A DNA stretch of 64,000 nucleotides from Myotis daubentonii. Taxonomy: Eukaryota > Chordata > Mammalia > Chiroptera > Vespertilionidae. Of this stretch, positions 40,476-51,799 are shown piece after piece. Position 1 is the stretch's first letter. Each line of letters begins with the position of its first letter. Made by a program: the position numbers and the translations under genes. Below the pieces are notes generated by a model. That model did no database searches. It had not been told where the DNA came from and saw only the letters and a program-made list of their open reading frames with translations. The stretch lies in NCBI RefSeq assembly GCF_963259705.1, contig NC_081842.1, positions 39,149,796 through 39,213,795 of the forward strand, given 5' to 3'.

Positions 40476-40710
40476 AGCCCAGCTGGTGTGGCTCAGTGGC
40501 TGAGCATCTACCCGGGAAGCAGGAGGTCACTGGCTCGATTATGATTAGGGCACCTGCTGGGATTGCAGGCTCGATTCCCAATGTGGGGTGTGCAGGAGGC
40601 AGTCCATCAGTGATTCCCTCTCATCATTGATGTTTCTCTCTCTCTCTCTCTCTCCCTCTTCCATCCTCTCTGGAAATCAATAAAAATATCAATGAAATAT
40701 ATTATTTTTA
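40476..40710 (+). mobile_element. Ves SINE
   Basis: Perfect 15-bp duplication AAAGACCAGAAGAAG at 40461-40475 and 40711-40725. Complete head (CTGGTGTGGCTCAGTGGCTG) to tail (AATCAATAAAAATATC). Confidence 0.97.
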
Positions 40711-40824
40711 AAAGACCAGAAGAAGAAAATGAGTTTCAGGCTCAATATGTGGTAAAACATGGTATTTCAAAATGGATTGCATTACACATACTTTAATACC
40801 ACAGAAAGTAGGAGTGTATGTACC

Positions 40825-41015
40825 GCAGGTGAGGATACAGCAAGGAGGTGGCCATCTGCAAGCCAAGGAGAGTGGCCTCACCAGAAACCAACCCTGCCAG
40901 CACCTTGATCTTGGACTCCCACCCTCGAGAACCATGAAAAATGCCTTTCCTGTTTACGGCATCCAGTCTGTGGCATTCCGTGGAGGCAGGCCTAGCAAAA
41001 TGATACACAGAGTTT
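40825..41015 (+). mobile_element. MST/MLT1-like MaLR LTR part
   Basis: AGGTGGCCATCTGCAAGCC, CCAGCACCTTGATCTTGG, GAACCATGAAAAATGCC and CCAGTCTGTGGCATTCCG follow the MaLR order. The same order is at 61080-61450. Confidence 0.6.
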
Positions 41016-41387
41016 AGCATTTGATTTAGACCATTTCTTGGTTCTTAGTAAAGAATAGACTTTCAAATGGTCACATTTTTAAACGATAAAACTGTTCCTA
41101 CCCCTTCATGCTTTGCTTTTCTATTTAAAGAAGTGAGGTTGGTTGTTTCCATTGCTGTGTTTTATTTAGTACAACCGCCTGGTATTGAATACCTGTTCAT
41201 ATTTACAATATGCTAACTTCTATACAAATATTCAAAAGTCATTCTTATAGCACACAGTGAGTTCAGGTAAAATGGCTTAATAATAGCAATAAAGTTAACA
41301 AAGTTGTTAGCACCGAGGGCTTACACGGTAGCAGACACTATTCTAAGTGCTCTTCTTATATTTAATCCTCACAACAATCTCGTCAGG

Positions 41388-42080
41388 TGCCGGAGTCCAT
41401 TCATTGTCTTCACTAGCTGAGTTTAGACAGAGACCCCCAAAAGCTAGTAACCTTTGAGTCCTAGCAAAGGTCAGGACTGCGCACCAGCCAGTTAATCTAG
41501 GAACCACCCAGTTAATTTAGGTAATAATAGTTGAAGCATGCCCACCTTAGTTCCCTTAATTCCTTAGATACTTATGATCCTTGTTGATTATTGTTGATCA
41601 GATACTCTGCCTATCACTGGAAATCATCTACTGATGAGCTAATCAGATACTTTGTCTATTCCTGGAAATTGTCTGCTAATCCGTGTGTCATTGAAACCTC
41701 CTTACCCTAAGGCAGGGGTGGGCAAACTTTTTGACTCGAGGGCCACAATGGGTTCTTAAACTGGACCGGAGGGCCGGAACAAAAGCATGGATGGAGTGTT
41801 TGTGTGAACTAATATAAATTCAAAGTAAACATCATTACATAAAAGGGTACGGTCTTTTTTTTTTTTTTTTAGTTTTATTCATTTCAAACGGGCAGGATCC
41901 AGCCCGTGGGCCGTAGTTTGCCCACGGCTACCCTAAGGGCTACTCCAGATCAATAAAAGATTGGAGCGGCCTGAGCAGTGGTGGAAGTCCTTCGGGACTT
42001 GCCCGCCTGGTCCCCCAATATTGCAAAATTATCTCGTGTCTTTTTCTCTCATTTGTTGTGCGGCTCCTCTTTCAGATACC
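41388..42080 (+). mobile_element. endogenous retrovirus LTR, split by an hAT
   Basis: Starts TGCCGGAGTCC in the MIR. An AATAAAAG signal at about 41952 is followed by GGAGCGGCCTGAGC and a GTGTCTTTTTCTCTC U5-like end. No clean right-hand CA or target duplication was found, so the end is approximate. No retroviral genes are attached. A 48-bp piece recurs at 38604-38651. Confidence 0.6.
41713..41930. mobile_element. non-autonomous hAT transposon (CAGGGGTGGGCAAAC type)
   Basis: Ends CAGGGGTGGGCAAAC and GTTTGCCCACGGCTA, perfect 8-bp duplication CCCTAAGG at 41705-41712 and 41931-41938. 218 bp. Younger than the LTR it interrupts. Confidence 0.92.
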
Positions 42081-42237
42081 AAACCAAGTACAAGAAGGTT
42101 GAGCAACTTGCCCCAGGTTTTAAAGCTAGAAAATTCAGAACTGAGAGTGATACAAATAGAATTGGCCTAGTTCACCTAGACATCTGTCCTTATTATTAAC
42201 ATCCTAAAAGGAAGTGTTACTATTTGACAATTTGTTT

Positions 42238-42473
42238 TGGTTTTTTTAAATTTTTTTTTAAAAATATATTTTATTGATTTTTCACAGAGAGGAAGGGAGA
42301 GGGACAGAGAGCTAGAAACATCGATGAGAGAGAAAGATCGATCAGCTGCTTCCTGCACATCTCCTACTGGGGATGTGCCCGCAACCCAGGTACATGCCCT
42401 TGACCGGAATCGAACCTGGGACCTTTGAGTCCGCAGGCCGACGCTCTATCCACTGAGCCAAACCAGTTTCGGC
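42238..42473 (-). mobile_element. Ves SINE
   Basis: Perfect 12-bp duplication GACAATTTGTTT at 42226-42237 and 42474-42485. Full length. Confidence 0.97.
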
Positions 42474-42485
42474 GACAATTTGTTT

Positions 42486-43193
42486 ACTTTCAGATGCAAC
42501 TCAAAATTTAAGTAGAATATAAGTTCTGTAATGAAACAGTGCTGCACGTGGCGTTGTGAGTCAACAGCAAGATATGAGTATTTGGCTTCAAGCTGAATTT
42601 AAGATTTCTTTGCCTCTCTCCACCCCAGTATCACTGAAGAGAAAACATGTTACATTCCAATTTGCAGTTATCTGACCAAAACATCCCTCACAAAATTCTA
42701 ATTTTTAAACCAAACATGGAAGTTTCTGGGCCCATAAAGCTAAGGACTACTCTTATGACCCCTGAGAGCCATGCTATAAAGCTGTTTGAATGGTCTATTG
42801 ATCTCTCTCTGGCACATCTCTATTTTATTCTCTCTCTAACTCAACACTGTCTTTATTATCTTTACTGCAAAAGTCTGAACAGTGCTTCTGTGCCAAGACC
42901 CTGTCAAGTTACCTGCTAGACTGAATTTTCTAAGTCTGGTGTACAAACTTTGAAAACCAAAGAACAAAATCTTCTTCTCTCTTCTCCTTGTTGAGTAGTT
43001 CCTTAGGTGATAAATAAATTATAATGTGACACACATAGAAGATTCTCAATAAATAGTTCTGAGCTGTAGAAAAAATATTCTTGGCACCATTCCCAGAATT
43101 AACAACAAAAAATTTAATTTTATATTTGAATGGTACAAATGGGTGTCGTAAAATAGGGAACATAAAGAGGCGTAAGGGAAATGGAGGAAAATT
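42486..43193. other. no recognisable feature
   Basis: Unique DNA; a 90-aa frame at 42647-42919 has no motif. Confidence 0.35.
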
Positions 43194-43203
43194 CTGTGAA
43201 CAA

Positions 43204-43377
43204 TTTTTTAAAATGTTTTTATTGATTTCAGAGAAAGGAAGGGAGAGGGAGAGAGAGATAGAAACATCAATGATGAGAGATAATCATCAGTCAGGAATGT
43301 GCACCGACTGGGAATCGAACCGTGACCTCTTGGTTCATGGGTCAATGCTCATCACTCCTGAGCCACACCGGCCAGGC
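43204..43377 (-). mobile_element. Ves SINE with body deletion
   Basis: Duplication CTGTGAACAA at 43194-43203 and 43378-43387. Lacks part of the body between ATAATCATCAGTCAGG and AATGTGCACCGACTGG. Confidence 0.95.
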
Positions 43378-43379
43378 CT

Positions 43380-43855
43380 GTGAACAACTCTTTAAACTCA
43401 GAGGATTACAATGCTATAAGTATGTGCACTGTTCTGGGAAAAGGGTCTTCAGCATTTAAGTAGTTAAACGTGGAGTGAATGCAGCAGCAGCTGGAGGGAG
43501 TGTTTACAGTGCAAGGCAGGAAGTATGGAGTCAATGACTTTTGCTAGCTGGAAAGAGTGGCGGAGAAGGGGGAGGGAGAGGAGAGAGGGTGCCTGCAGGG
43601 GAAGGTTTCTCGTTGTTCTGGGCCTGGAAGACTCTCTTACAAACTGAAGCCAGATATTGGCCAGAGATCCTCTCCCATTGTTGCAGAAAGGATGAAAACG
43701 TGCTGAGTGGAGATAGAGTGAAGCCAAAGTGGGGAGATACAGGCATTGTGCCCAGAATACATTTGGAACTTCCAGCATTTGTATGGAGGGACATAAAAAT
43801 AGAAATTAAGAGGCTTAGACATCTAGAAATACAATTGATAAAGACTTCTTAAATA
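43380..43855. other. no recognisable feature
   Basis: Moderately GC-rich unique DNA with overlapping frames of 60-104 aa on both strands; none has exon-like boundaries or a known domain. Confidence 0.35.
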
Positions 43856-43857
43856 AT

Positions 43858-44060
43858 AATCACAATATCTACCATTTATTTAGCAATTTTTACATGCCAA
43901 GAGCTGTGTTAAATATTTTATAATTGTTATCTCACTCAATTCTCAAGAACCCTGTGAGGAAAGTGTTTTAGAAATTATTCATTTTATAAATGAGCCTACT
44001 GTGGCTTTGCAGATTAACTAGTTTGCCCAAAATATAAATTTAAATAGTTTGCCCCTGTCA
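43858..44060 (-). mobile_element. MIR SINE
   Basis: CCAAGAGCTGTGTTAAATATTT, CTCAATTCTCAAGAACCC, ATAAATGAGCCTACTGTGGC: antisense MIR, diverged. Confidence 0.65.
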
Positions 44061-44394
44061 AAGTACAAATCTTTAAAAGTTAGAAACATGATCTTTATAC
44101 AAATATATTTGTCCAAGATTTACTTGCCTCATTTATGAAGAAACAAGCTGGTTCAAAAGGGGAAGATAGGAGACTGTGTGTTTGCGTGCGTGCCTGAGTG
44201 CGTGCCTGCGTGCATGTGTGTATGTCTTAGCAAAGGAAGGAAAGAATGCTGAGTAGATTGCAAAGTAAGATAAAGAATAGAAAACTGACTAATGTTCCAC
44301 AGCACAATAAAACCAAAAGATTTCTATTGGACATGAATAATTTGTATCTCTAGTAGATAAAAATAATTTGCACCTTAATCATCTAGATTCTAGA

Positions 44395-44402
44395 AGTATA
44401 TA

Positions 44403-44433
<31 letters not shown>

Positions 44434-44657
44434 TAAGTATATATATTAAGTAAGTATATATATATTATTGATTTCAGAAAAGAAGGGAGAGGGAGAGAGA
44501 GATAGACACATCAATGATGAGAGAGAATCATTGATTGGCTGCCTCTTGCACACCCCACACTGGGAATTGAGCCTGCAACCCAAGCATATGCCCTGACTGG
44601 GAATCGAACAGTGGTTAGCAGGTTGATGCCCAACCACTGAGCCAAACCAACTTGGGC
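44395..44657 (-). mobile_element. Ves SINE with AT-rich tail
   Basis: TATA repeats (44397-44465) form the tail side, then ATTGATTTCAGAAAAGAAGG, CATTGATTGGCTGCCTC and head GAGCCAAACCAACTTGGGC. Confidence 0.92.
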
Positions 44658-44814
44658 AAAGTTAACATCTACTTTTAAAGACATAGAGTCCTAAACAATG
44701 AAACATAGTAGAACAAATAAAATTGCATCCCCTAGATAATCAGTGCTCTCAGGTGGATTTATTAGGCAATCTTGTCTACAACACTATCTAAAAGAACTTC
44801 CCGTAATGATGGAG

Positions 44815-45000
44815 ATGTTTTACAGCTGCACTGTCCACTAAGGTAGCCACAGGCCACACTGAACACTTAACTAAGCCCTTAAAATGTGACTAGTGTGACT
44901 GAGGACCTGAGTTTTAATTAATTTAAATGTAAATAGTCACACATGGCTAATGAATACTATACACACATAGCTAGTGACTGCAATATTGGGATTGTATCAG
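44815..45000. mobile_element. old DNA-transposon-like repeat, copy 2
   Basis: CACTGTCCACTAAGGTAGCC, AAATGTGACTAGTGTGACTG and CACATGGCTAATGAATAC parallel 38265-38395. Confidence 0.5.
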
Positions 45001-45160
45001 ATGACACAATGCTATGCCTTTGAAAGAGCACATTCTACAGGTCATTCATATGAGTAGTAAATTTTGAGAAACACTGTTGTATGTGATACTAATAAAAGTT
45101 GTCTGTTGGCCAAATTTTAAAAAGCACTGCTCCAATCCATGCTCTTCTAGCATCTACTCT

Positions 45161-45387
45161 TTTTTTAAAAAAATGTATATATATATATATATATTTTTAC
45201 TGATTTTGGAGAGGGAGAGAGATAAAAACATCAATGATGAGAGTGAGTCATTGATTGGCTATATCCTGCACAACCCCACACTGGGGATTGATTGAACCGC
45301 AACCTGGGCATGTGCCCCAACTGGGAATCAAACCATGACCTCCTGGTTCATAGGTCGATGCTCAACCACTGAGTCACACTGGTTGGG
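45161..45387 (-). mobile_element. Ves SINE
   Basis: Worn duplications AGCATCTACT / AGAATCTACT. TATATATTTTTACTGATTTTGG, TCATTGATTGGCTATATCC, head GAGTCACACTGGTTGGGC. Confidence 0.92.
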
Positions 45388-45414
45388 CTAGAATCTACTT
45401 TCTAAAAAAGGCAA

Positions 45415-45535
45415 AAGTGGCTGTATTATTAATACCATTGAGCAGACAGGTAACTGAGGGTCAAGTGCTGAAGGCAACACATTTAGTCAGTGGTAAAAGT
45501 TGGGTTTGAACCCAAGAGTGTCTGTGTGAAATCTC
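45415..45535 (-). mobile_element. MIR SINE
   Basis: CAGGTAACTGAGGGTCAAG and GTTGGGTTTGAACCCAAGAG in antisense MIR order. Confidence 0.55.
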
Positions 45536-45689
45536 AAATGCCCACAGAGGCCTGGTAGGTCAAACAGGTCAAGTGGTTTGATCATAAAACAAACTAAAAG
45601 CAGCAAGTCTACATTCATTTGCTTATAGTCTAGAATTGCCAGATCTCATAATTCTTTCAGGAAAATCCATATTTCTGAACTTTTATGTA

Positions 45690-46012
45690 AGTATTCTTTT
45701 TTAAATTTTATTTTATTGTTTAAAGTATTACAAATAGTAGTCCATATGTCTCCTTTTTCTCCCCATTGACCTACTTCCTGGCCCCCCCTACCCTCCCCCC
45801 CTCCTTCCGGCACATGCCCTCCCCCCTCCCCCCCCCACCCTGTGTCTTGCATTCATTGGTTATGCTTATATGCATGCATACAAGTCCTTTGGTTGATCTC
45901 TTACCGCCCCCCAACCCTCCCCTGCCTTCCAGCTATAGTTTGACAGTCTGTTCGATGCTTCTTTGCCTCTGTATCTATTTTTATTCATCAGTTTATAATG
46001 TTCTTATGTAAG
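45690..46012 (-). mobile_element. bat L1 3'-UTR, 5'-truncated
   Basis: On the minus strand it carries a G-rich 3' UTR (antisense of TACCCTCCCCCCCTCC), landmarks TATGCTTATATGCATGCATAC and CAAGTCCTTTGGTTGATCTC, and an A-rich end at 45693-45720. The same text recurs at 51480-51797. Confidence 0.75.
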
Positions 46013-46150
46013 TTATTCTTGGTTTTTGAAACCCTGTACTATAGACCAAACAAAACAAGCATGCAGTTCTAATATGGCCCATAGGCCACCCGTTTTCAAT
46101 CCTGGCTAGCTCAACCGTGTACAAGCTTTCCTCTTTGCCCTGTTGCTTCT

Positions 46151-46378
46151 TCTTCTTTTTTTTTTTAAATATGTTTTATTGACTTTTTACAGAGAGGAAG
46201 GGAGATAGATAGAGAGTCAGAAACATCGATGAGAGAGAAACATCAATCAGCTGCCTCCTGCACATCTCCTACTGGGGATGTGCCCACAACCAAGGTACAT
46301 GCCCTTGACCGGAATCGAACCTGGGACCTTTGAGTCTGCAGGCCGACGCTCTATCCACTGAGCCAAACTGGTTTCGGC
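46151..46378 (-). mobile_element. Ves SINE
   Basis: Perfect 15-bp duplication TGCCCTGTTGCTTCT at 46136-46150 and 46379-46393. Full length. Confidence 0.97.
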
Positions 46379-46809
46379 TGCCCTGTTGCTTCTATAGGGC
46401 ACTGGGAGCAGGGGTTTGGCCTCTCCAGGCCTTCCCAGGCAGAGCCAAGGGCTTCTCACCTTTCAATATTTGTCACATAACCCTAAATGATTATTTATAC
46501 GTTTGTCTTCTCAGCTAGAGATTGCAAGTGTCTGGAGGAGAGGACCATCTACTCAGCTATCTATTGCCAGCACAACCCCTGGCCAACAGAAAGCATTTCA
46601 TGCAGGCTAGTTGAATGAGCATGCATAAAAGTAAGAAGTGAAAATAAACAGAGTGGCGATGAGCCATTTCTTCATTTTCACTTTAAATTTCTATGGGTCA
46701 AACTGATTTATTTCCTTGTTGTTGTTTTGTTGTTGTTGTTTTTAAACCAAGGCTCAGACTTCCACACAAATATTACAAAGAATAGTTCAGAAGAAATAAT
46801 CTCAAAATA

Positions 46810-46985
46810 ATAATGGCTACCATCTTTTTCAAAGCCTGTTCTGTGTAAGGTTCTTCCTTATTTCATCCCTCTAATAACCCAGTGAAGTGAACATTATCTT
46901 CTCTCTTTTACTGAAGAGAAAACAGATTCAGAGTTGTTAAGTAATTAGCCCAAGGTCACACAGCTCTCAACTCTGTTGCTTGCTG
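46810..46985 (-). mobile_element. MIR SINE
   Basis: GTTCTGTGTAAGGTTCTTCC, GTTAAGTAATTAGCCCAAGG and CACACAGCTCTCAACTC: clear antisense MIR. Confidence 0.8.
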
Positions 46986-46989
46986 TATT

Positions 46990-47684
46990 AATTCTCTGTG
47001 AGCTCCGCGCAGTAGCTCCCTCTGTACTTGTTAAGTTTCCCTGGAAAAAGGCCACTCCTTTCCTTTGGTGAGAAGACTGAGAGAGCAGAGAAGGAAGGTG
47101 CCAGGGCAGGTCCTTAGAGGAGGAGAGGCTTTCTTAGAGGGAGCTGTCTGACAGAAATAAGCAAACCAGGCAGGTGTGAGGCTGGCTGTGGAGGTGCAGA
47201 ACTGGTGTTGGGGAAGCCAGACAGGAGATCTGAGCTGGTCACACTACAGGCAGGAAAGCCAGAAAAAGAACCCGAAGCCAGAGAATCCAGGAGGAATGGG
47301 AGCGTAGGGAGGGGCGGGTAGTGCCTGCGTCAGAGGGGCCTACTGGTTTTCTTCACATGTCTCTGAAGCTTGGTGCGTGGGAAAGGCGCAAGAAGGCTCA
47401 GACACTGGTTCAGCGCAGAGCCAGGCACCGGTGGGTGCAGGGGCTCGATCAGTGCTCAGCGACAGATTGACTTTCATGAAGTTGCCCATAGGGATTCATG
47501 AAGAGATGCCTCCTACCCTTAAAATTCAAACAAAACAGAGGTTAGAAAATTGGAGGAAGCTAACACAACCCAGTGGGTGTTTCAAATAGTAATCTCCCCC
47601 TCCCTTGCCCTTTTCCCACACCAGCAATTTCTCCATCCCATGAGGATGTTACCATTCGACACATATTAATCCATTCATTGAAGA
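46990..47684. other. no recognisable feature
   Basis: Unique, somewhat GC-rich DNA without a defensible exon. Confidence 0.35.
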
Positions 47685-47685
47685 A

Positions 47686-48718
47686 TCTACACTAATAAAA
47701 GAGAAAAATGGTAATTGGCGTACGATGCTACCCTTTTCATTGGCTAATCAGGGCTATATGCAAATTAACTGCCAACTAAGATTGGCAGTTAACTGCCAAC
47801 AAGATGGCGGTTAATTTGCATATGTAGGCACAAGGCAGGGAGGCAAAAGGGAAAGCAGGAAGAAGCCCCCTGCCACTGACAGTGATCGGAAACCCAGGGG
47901 GGAGCTAAGAGCTGGGGGGGCAGGGCAAAGGCGGCCCTGGGGCCACCTTTGCCCTGCCCCCCAGCCATGATTGGAGAATCAGGTGCCAGTGATAGCAGGA
48001 AGTAGGGGTGGAGCCAGCGATGGGAGCTGGACACGGTCAAAGCTGGCAGTCCCAGCAGCTAGGGGTCCCTTGCCTGGGCCTAAAGCGAAGCCCACGATCG
48101 CGGGGCCGCTGCAGCTGCGGGTCCCCGCTGCCCGGGCCGGATGCCTCAGCCAGAGGCGTTAGGCCTGGGCAGGGGCAGAGCCTGCAACCGCGGGGAGCTG
48201 GGGGTCCCCTGCCCAGGCCTGACACCTCTGCCAGAGGCCTCAGGCCTGGTCAAGGGGCCGATCCGGTGATTAGTGATCGGAGGGTGATGAGGGTCAACTC
48301 CTCTGGCCGAGGCATCAGGCCTGGGCGGGGGGCTGAGCCGGGGATTGGGGGGATATGACGGTCCCCTTGCCCAGGCCTGAAGCCTGGGTCAGAGGCGTCA
48401 GGCTTGGGCAGGGGGTGGAGCAAGCGATCAGAGGGAGATGGGGGTCCCCTGCCCAGGCATGATTCCTGGGCCAGAGGCCTCAGGCCTGGGCGGGGGCCAG
48501 AGCCAGTGATCGGGGGGAGTTGGGGGTCTCCGTCCAAGCCTGACACCTCTGGCGGAGGCGTCAGGCCTGGGCAAGGGGCTGATCAGGTGATCAGAGGGTG
48601 ATGGGGGTCAACGCCTGAGGGCTCCCAGTATGTGAGAGGGGGCAGGCTGGGCTGAGGGACACTCCCCCCACACACACACACACACCCAGTGCACGAATTT
48701 CGTGCACCGGGCCCCTAG
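47686..48718 (+). mobile_element. complete non-autonomous HeliBat-type Helitron E (1,033 bp)
   Basis: 5' TCTACACTAATAAAAGAG preceded by A; 3' hairpin GTGCACGAATTTCGTGCAC then CGGGCCCCTAG, with T beyond. From about 48055 to 48610 it holds six or seven GC-rich imperfect units of about 82 bp (GGGGTCCCCTGCCCAGGC..GAGGC(G/C)TCAGGCCTGGGC..GTGATC). No helicase. Frames of up to 116 aa arise from the repeats. Confidence 0.92.
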
Positions 48719-48719
48719 T

Positions 48720-50160
48720 CAAACTATAACCTGCTTGAATGCACATGAAATGTTGATTCCTCTAAAGAAAGACATTATGAAGCTGGAGAAGTTCCAAAGT
48801 AGAAATTTAAAAAAAATAATGATAACAAGGAGAGAGAATGGCCTCCAGGGCTTGAACTCTGAGCCCAAGGTCTGTGGTGAAGACTCAGGAGAGGGGCCCG
48901 ATCTAGTCCTAGGAAGTCGGGAAAAAGGTGACCTGTGGGATCAGACATAGAATTTTTCATAACATTCCATACCAAATGGGCACATGATTTGAAGCTTGAG
49001 TCTTACATTTAAGATGCATAAAAAAACCTTATGCTACAATCTTACACTCTTGGTACTAAGTTTATCGAATCTTTTACCCAAGAAGTGGTTAAGGCTGAAC
49101 ATAGAAATTGTCACCAAAAATGGTTTATATTCAGTCATGAAATCCACAATGGGTTATTAAGAGAATCTAAGAGATATAAAAGTTGGAGTCAGTGTAATGT
49201 GACATTTCGGCGCCGTTGGAAACATATCAATTAACCATGTTGATTGATAACTCCCAAATTATTCCTTAACTAATTTAGTAAGATCACTTACTTTTCAAGA
49301 AATATGAAATATTCCTTTTTGAACAGATCCCGTTTTTTCCCCTGCCTACCACTGAGATAAACTAGGTCTTTCTACTGACTTTACCAAAATGATTTTATGA
49401 AATACAACCAGCACCTCCAGCAACTCCTCACCAGATAAAAACTGTAGCATAACCTTAAAAGTCTACATACTGTTTTCTAAAGACCCAGTAATTAAAAGCA
49501 GAGCTGCAAAAAAGGGGGGTGGGGTGGGAAGAGTTCTTTACTGTGAACTTTTGTTTTTCTGTGAAGTAGGATTTTATCAAACTGAATGTGTTATGAATTT
49601 TAAATATATTTGATGCTGAAAGGGAAAAAATAAGTATGCTGTCCTTTCTTGCAGGCTTGTCTTTAGATGTGTCTGGTCATTACCTTGGCAACCCTTACAA
49701 ATGCCAAGTGACGTCAAGAAAAGAGGAAAAACACTGCTGAGAGCATACCCTCCATGCATTATAGATCATCCCGGGGACTAGCATTCTTAGGCACATGCAA
49801 GCACTAGATGGATTTAAGATGAGCACAAGAAATCTTCCACTTTGCAGACATTCTTCATACACTTTTTAAGGACTTAGAAATCTGAAAAGAGCATCTTTGA
49901 GTTTTTAGTTTAAGCAAAACACAATTCAGCTATTGGCTTAGTTGTTCTGTCTCAGTAACTGCCAAGTCCACCAAAATGTTGGCACTGTAAATCTCATAAA
50001 CAAATGGAAACTGCCTTTTTCTTTTGAAAGTATATTTTCCCAACAGTTTATTATATAAAAAAAAGTTCAGTTATAGAAAGTTGAAAGAATTTTATAATGA
50101 TCACCTATATACCCATCACCCAAAGTCTTCCATTAGTATTTTACTCTACTGGCCTTATCA
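48720..50160. other. unique DNA, no gene recognised
   Basis: AT-rich with short frames. A second AGTGACGTCAAG CRE-like string occurs near 49708. No repeat family named. Confidence 0.35.
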
Positions 50161-50165
50161 CATTT

Positions 50166-50240
50166 TCTATCTATCTATCTATCTCTCTATCTATCTATCT
50201 ATCTAGCTATCTATCTATCCATCCATCCATCCATCCATCC
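50166..50240. repeat. (CTAT)n/(CCAT)n microsatellite
   Basis: CTAT units with single interruptions, then CCAT units. Open frames across it are repeat artefacts. Confidence 0.95.
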
Positions 50241-51478
50241 CTTACCTATACCTTCATCCATCTCAGTTTTGATGCATTTCAAGCAACAAAATTGCAGGCA
50301 TGAATATACTTTACCCTAAATATCATTAACTAGAGTTCAATAGGTTTTCTCTTGATACATTTACAAACAATGAAATGCTCAATTTCAAATGTATTTTTGC
50401 TGAGTTTTTTCCAAAAAAAGCATAAAAACTCCTATCAAGATATAAAACATTACTGTCACCCCAGAGAGCTCCCATGTGCTTCTTCCCACTTAATCCCCAC
50501 CCAGCTCACTCTCCATAGGCAACCACTCTTCTGATTTATGAGAGTGTTGTTAAGAGCCTTGTATGGGGCTGATTACTCCTAAGAGTCTCCTCCCTTGAAC
50601 TGTCCCACAGTCTTCATCATCCCTTAGATTACAAGCGCGCATGCTCAGTGCATGCAGTATTAGAGTGCCCAGCATTTACTTTTCCCTAACTTCAACCATG
50701 TATTCACGACACACCACTTTCAGGGATAAAAGGCAACATCAGAACAGGCTACATACTTTTTGAGGCTCAGTGAAAAATGAAGATGCAAGACCCTGGTTCA
50801 AAATTTATTAGGAATTTCAAGATGGTGACAGCCCAGCATTAAACTAAGTGCAGGACCCTCTGAGCATAGGGCCTCTTCCGTTGCACAGTTTGCACACTCA
50901 TGAAGCTGGCCCCAGTCAACACAGTTTTTCTTCTGGAAACTGAAGTATTTAGCACAGCTTTATAAAGAAAAGTAACAAAGGCAAATGACTTAGAACCTAG
51001 AAATTCGTAAGTATCTCTGGATCCGCCAATTTGCAGGCTTGTCTGAAGAAGACAGCTGAAGTGGGTAGCAAAATTGTCTCTTAGGTTTCCTTTCCTTCTT
51101 TAGTCACTGAATCAGTGGGTATCTTTATAAACAAAGTTATGTTGAGTTAGTAAAGGTTAACGGTTTCCCAGAACTACATATCATGAAACTAGCTACCTCC
51201 AGACCAGTCATCTCTGTCCTGGTTGTAATTATGCAAAGAAGTCACCATATTTACATTTTAATTCACTAGCATCTTAGGGAACATATTTAACTAAAATTAA
51301 AAGCATTTTTCTATTCAAAAAGTTAAAAAACATCTAGAAGAAAATAAAAACAACTTGTAATCTTGAAGCAGTGTAGTAAGACAGTGGTTGCCTTTCTGTC
51401 TGGAAATAACAAAACATTTTTAAATGATGACCAAATGGTTGTCAAATATACTCTTCTTTTTTTAAGTTTTGGGACCAC
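50241..51478. other. mostly unique; old repeat at ~50750-50920
   Basis: GGAATTTCAAGATGGTGACAG, GCATTAAACTAAGTGCAGG and CACTCATGAAGCTGGCCCC resemble an old dispersed repeat. The rest is plain. Confidence 0.35.
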
Positions 51479-51479
51479 T

Positions 51480-51797
51480 TTTTTTTTTTCCTTTATTGAT
51501 TAAGGTATTACAAATGTGTCCTTATCCCCCATTGTCCCCTCATCCCCCCAGTCCTGCCCTCACCCCCCTGTTGTCTGTGTCCATTGGTTAGGCTTATATG
51601 CATGCATCCAAGTCCTTTGGTTGATCTCTCCCCCTTACCCCACCCTCCCCTACCTTCCCTCTGAGGTTTGAGCATCTGATCGATGCTTCTCTGTCTCTAG
51701 ATATGTTTTTGTTCATTGGTTTATGTTGTTCATTATAATCCACAAATGAGTGAGATCATGTGATATGTATCTTTCTCTGACTGACTTATTTCACTTA
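51480..51797 (-). mobile_element. bat L1 3'-UTR, 5'-truncated
   Basis: Minus strand: starts AAGTGAAATAAGTCAGTCAG, CTCACTCATTTGTGG, the antisense of GGCTTATATGCATGCATCC, G-rich UTR, then AATCAATAAAGG and poly-A at 51480-51490. AATACTCTT on the right may be one side of a target duplication. Confidence 0.8.
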
Positions 51798-51799
51798 AA

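Larger units (their letters stand above)
41290..42180 (-). mobile_element. MIR SINE split by an ERV LTR
   Basis: Left part 41300-41387 (TTCTAAGTGCTCTTC, TTTAATCCTCACAACAATC) and right part about 42080-42180 (GGTTGAGCAACTTGCCCC, CTAGAAAATTCAGAAC). Together they make one antisense MIR. Confidence 0.65.

Noticed and set aside
48008..48601. 63-116-aa frames in Helitron E
   Set aside because: Products of the GC-rich ~82-bp repeats; no helicase or Rep motifs.
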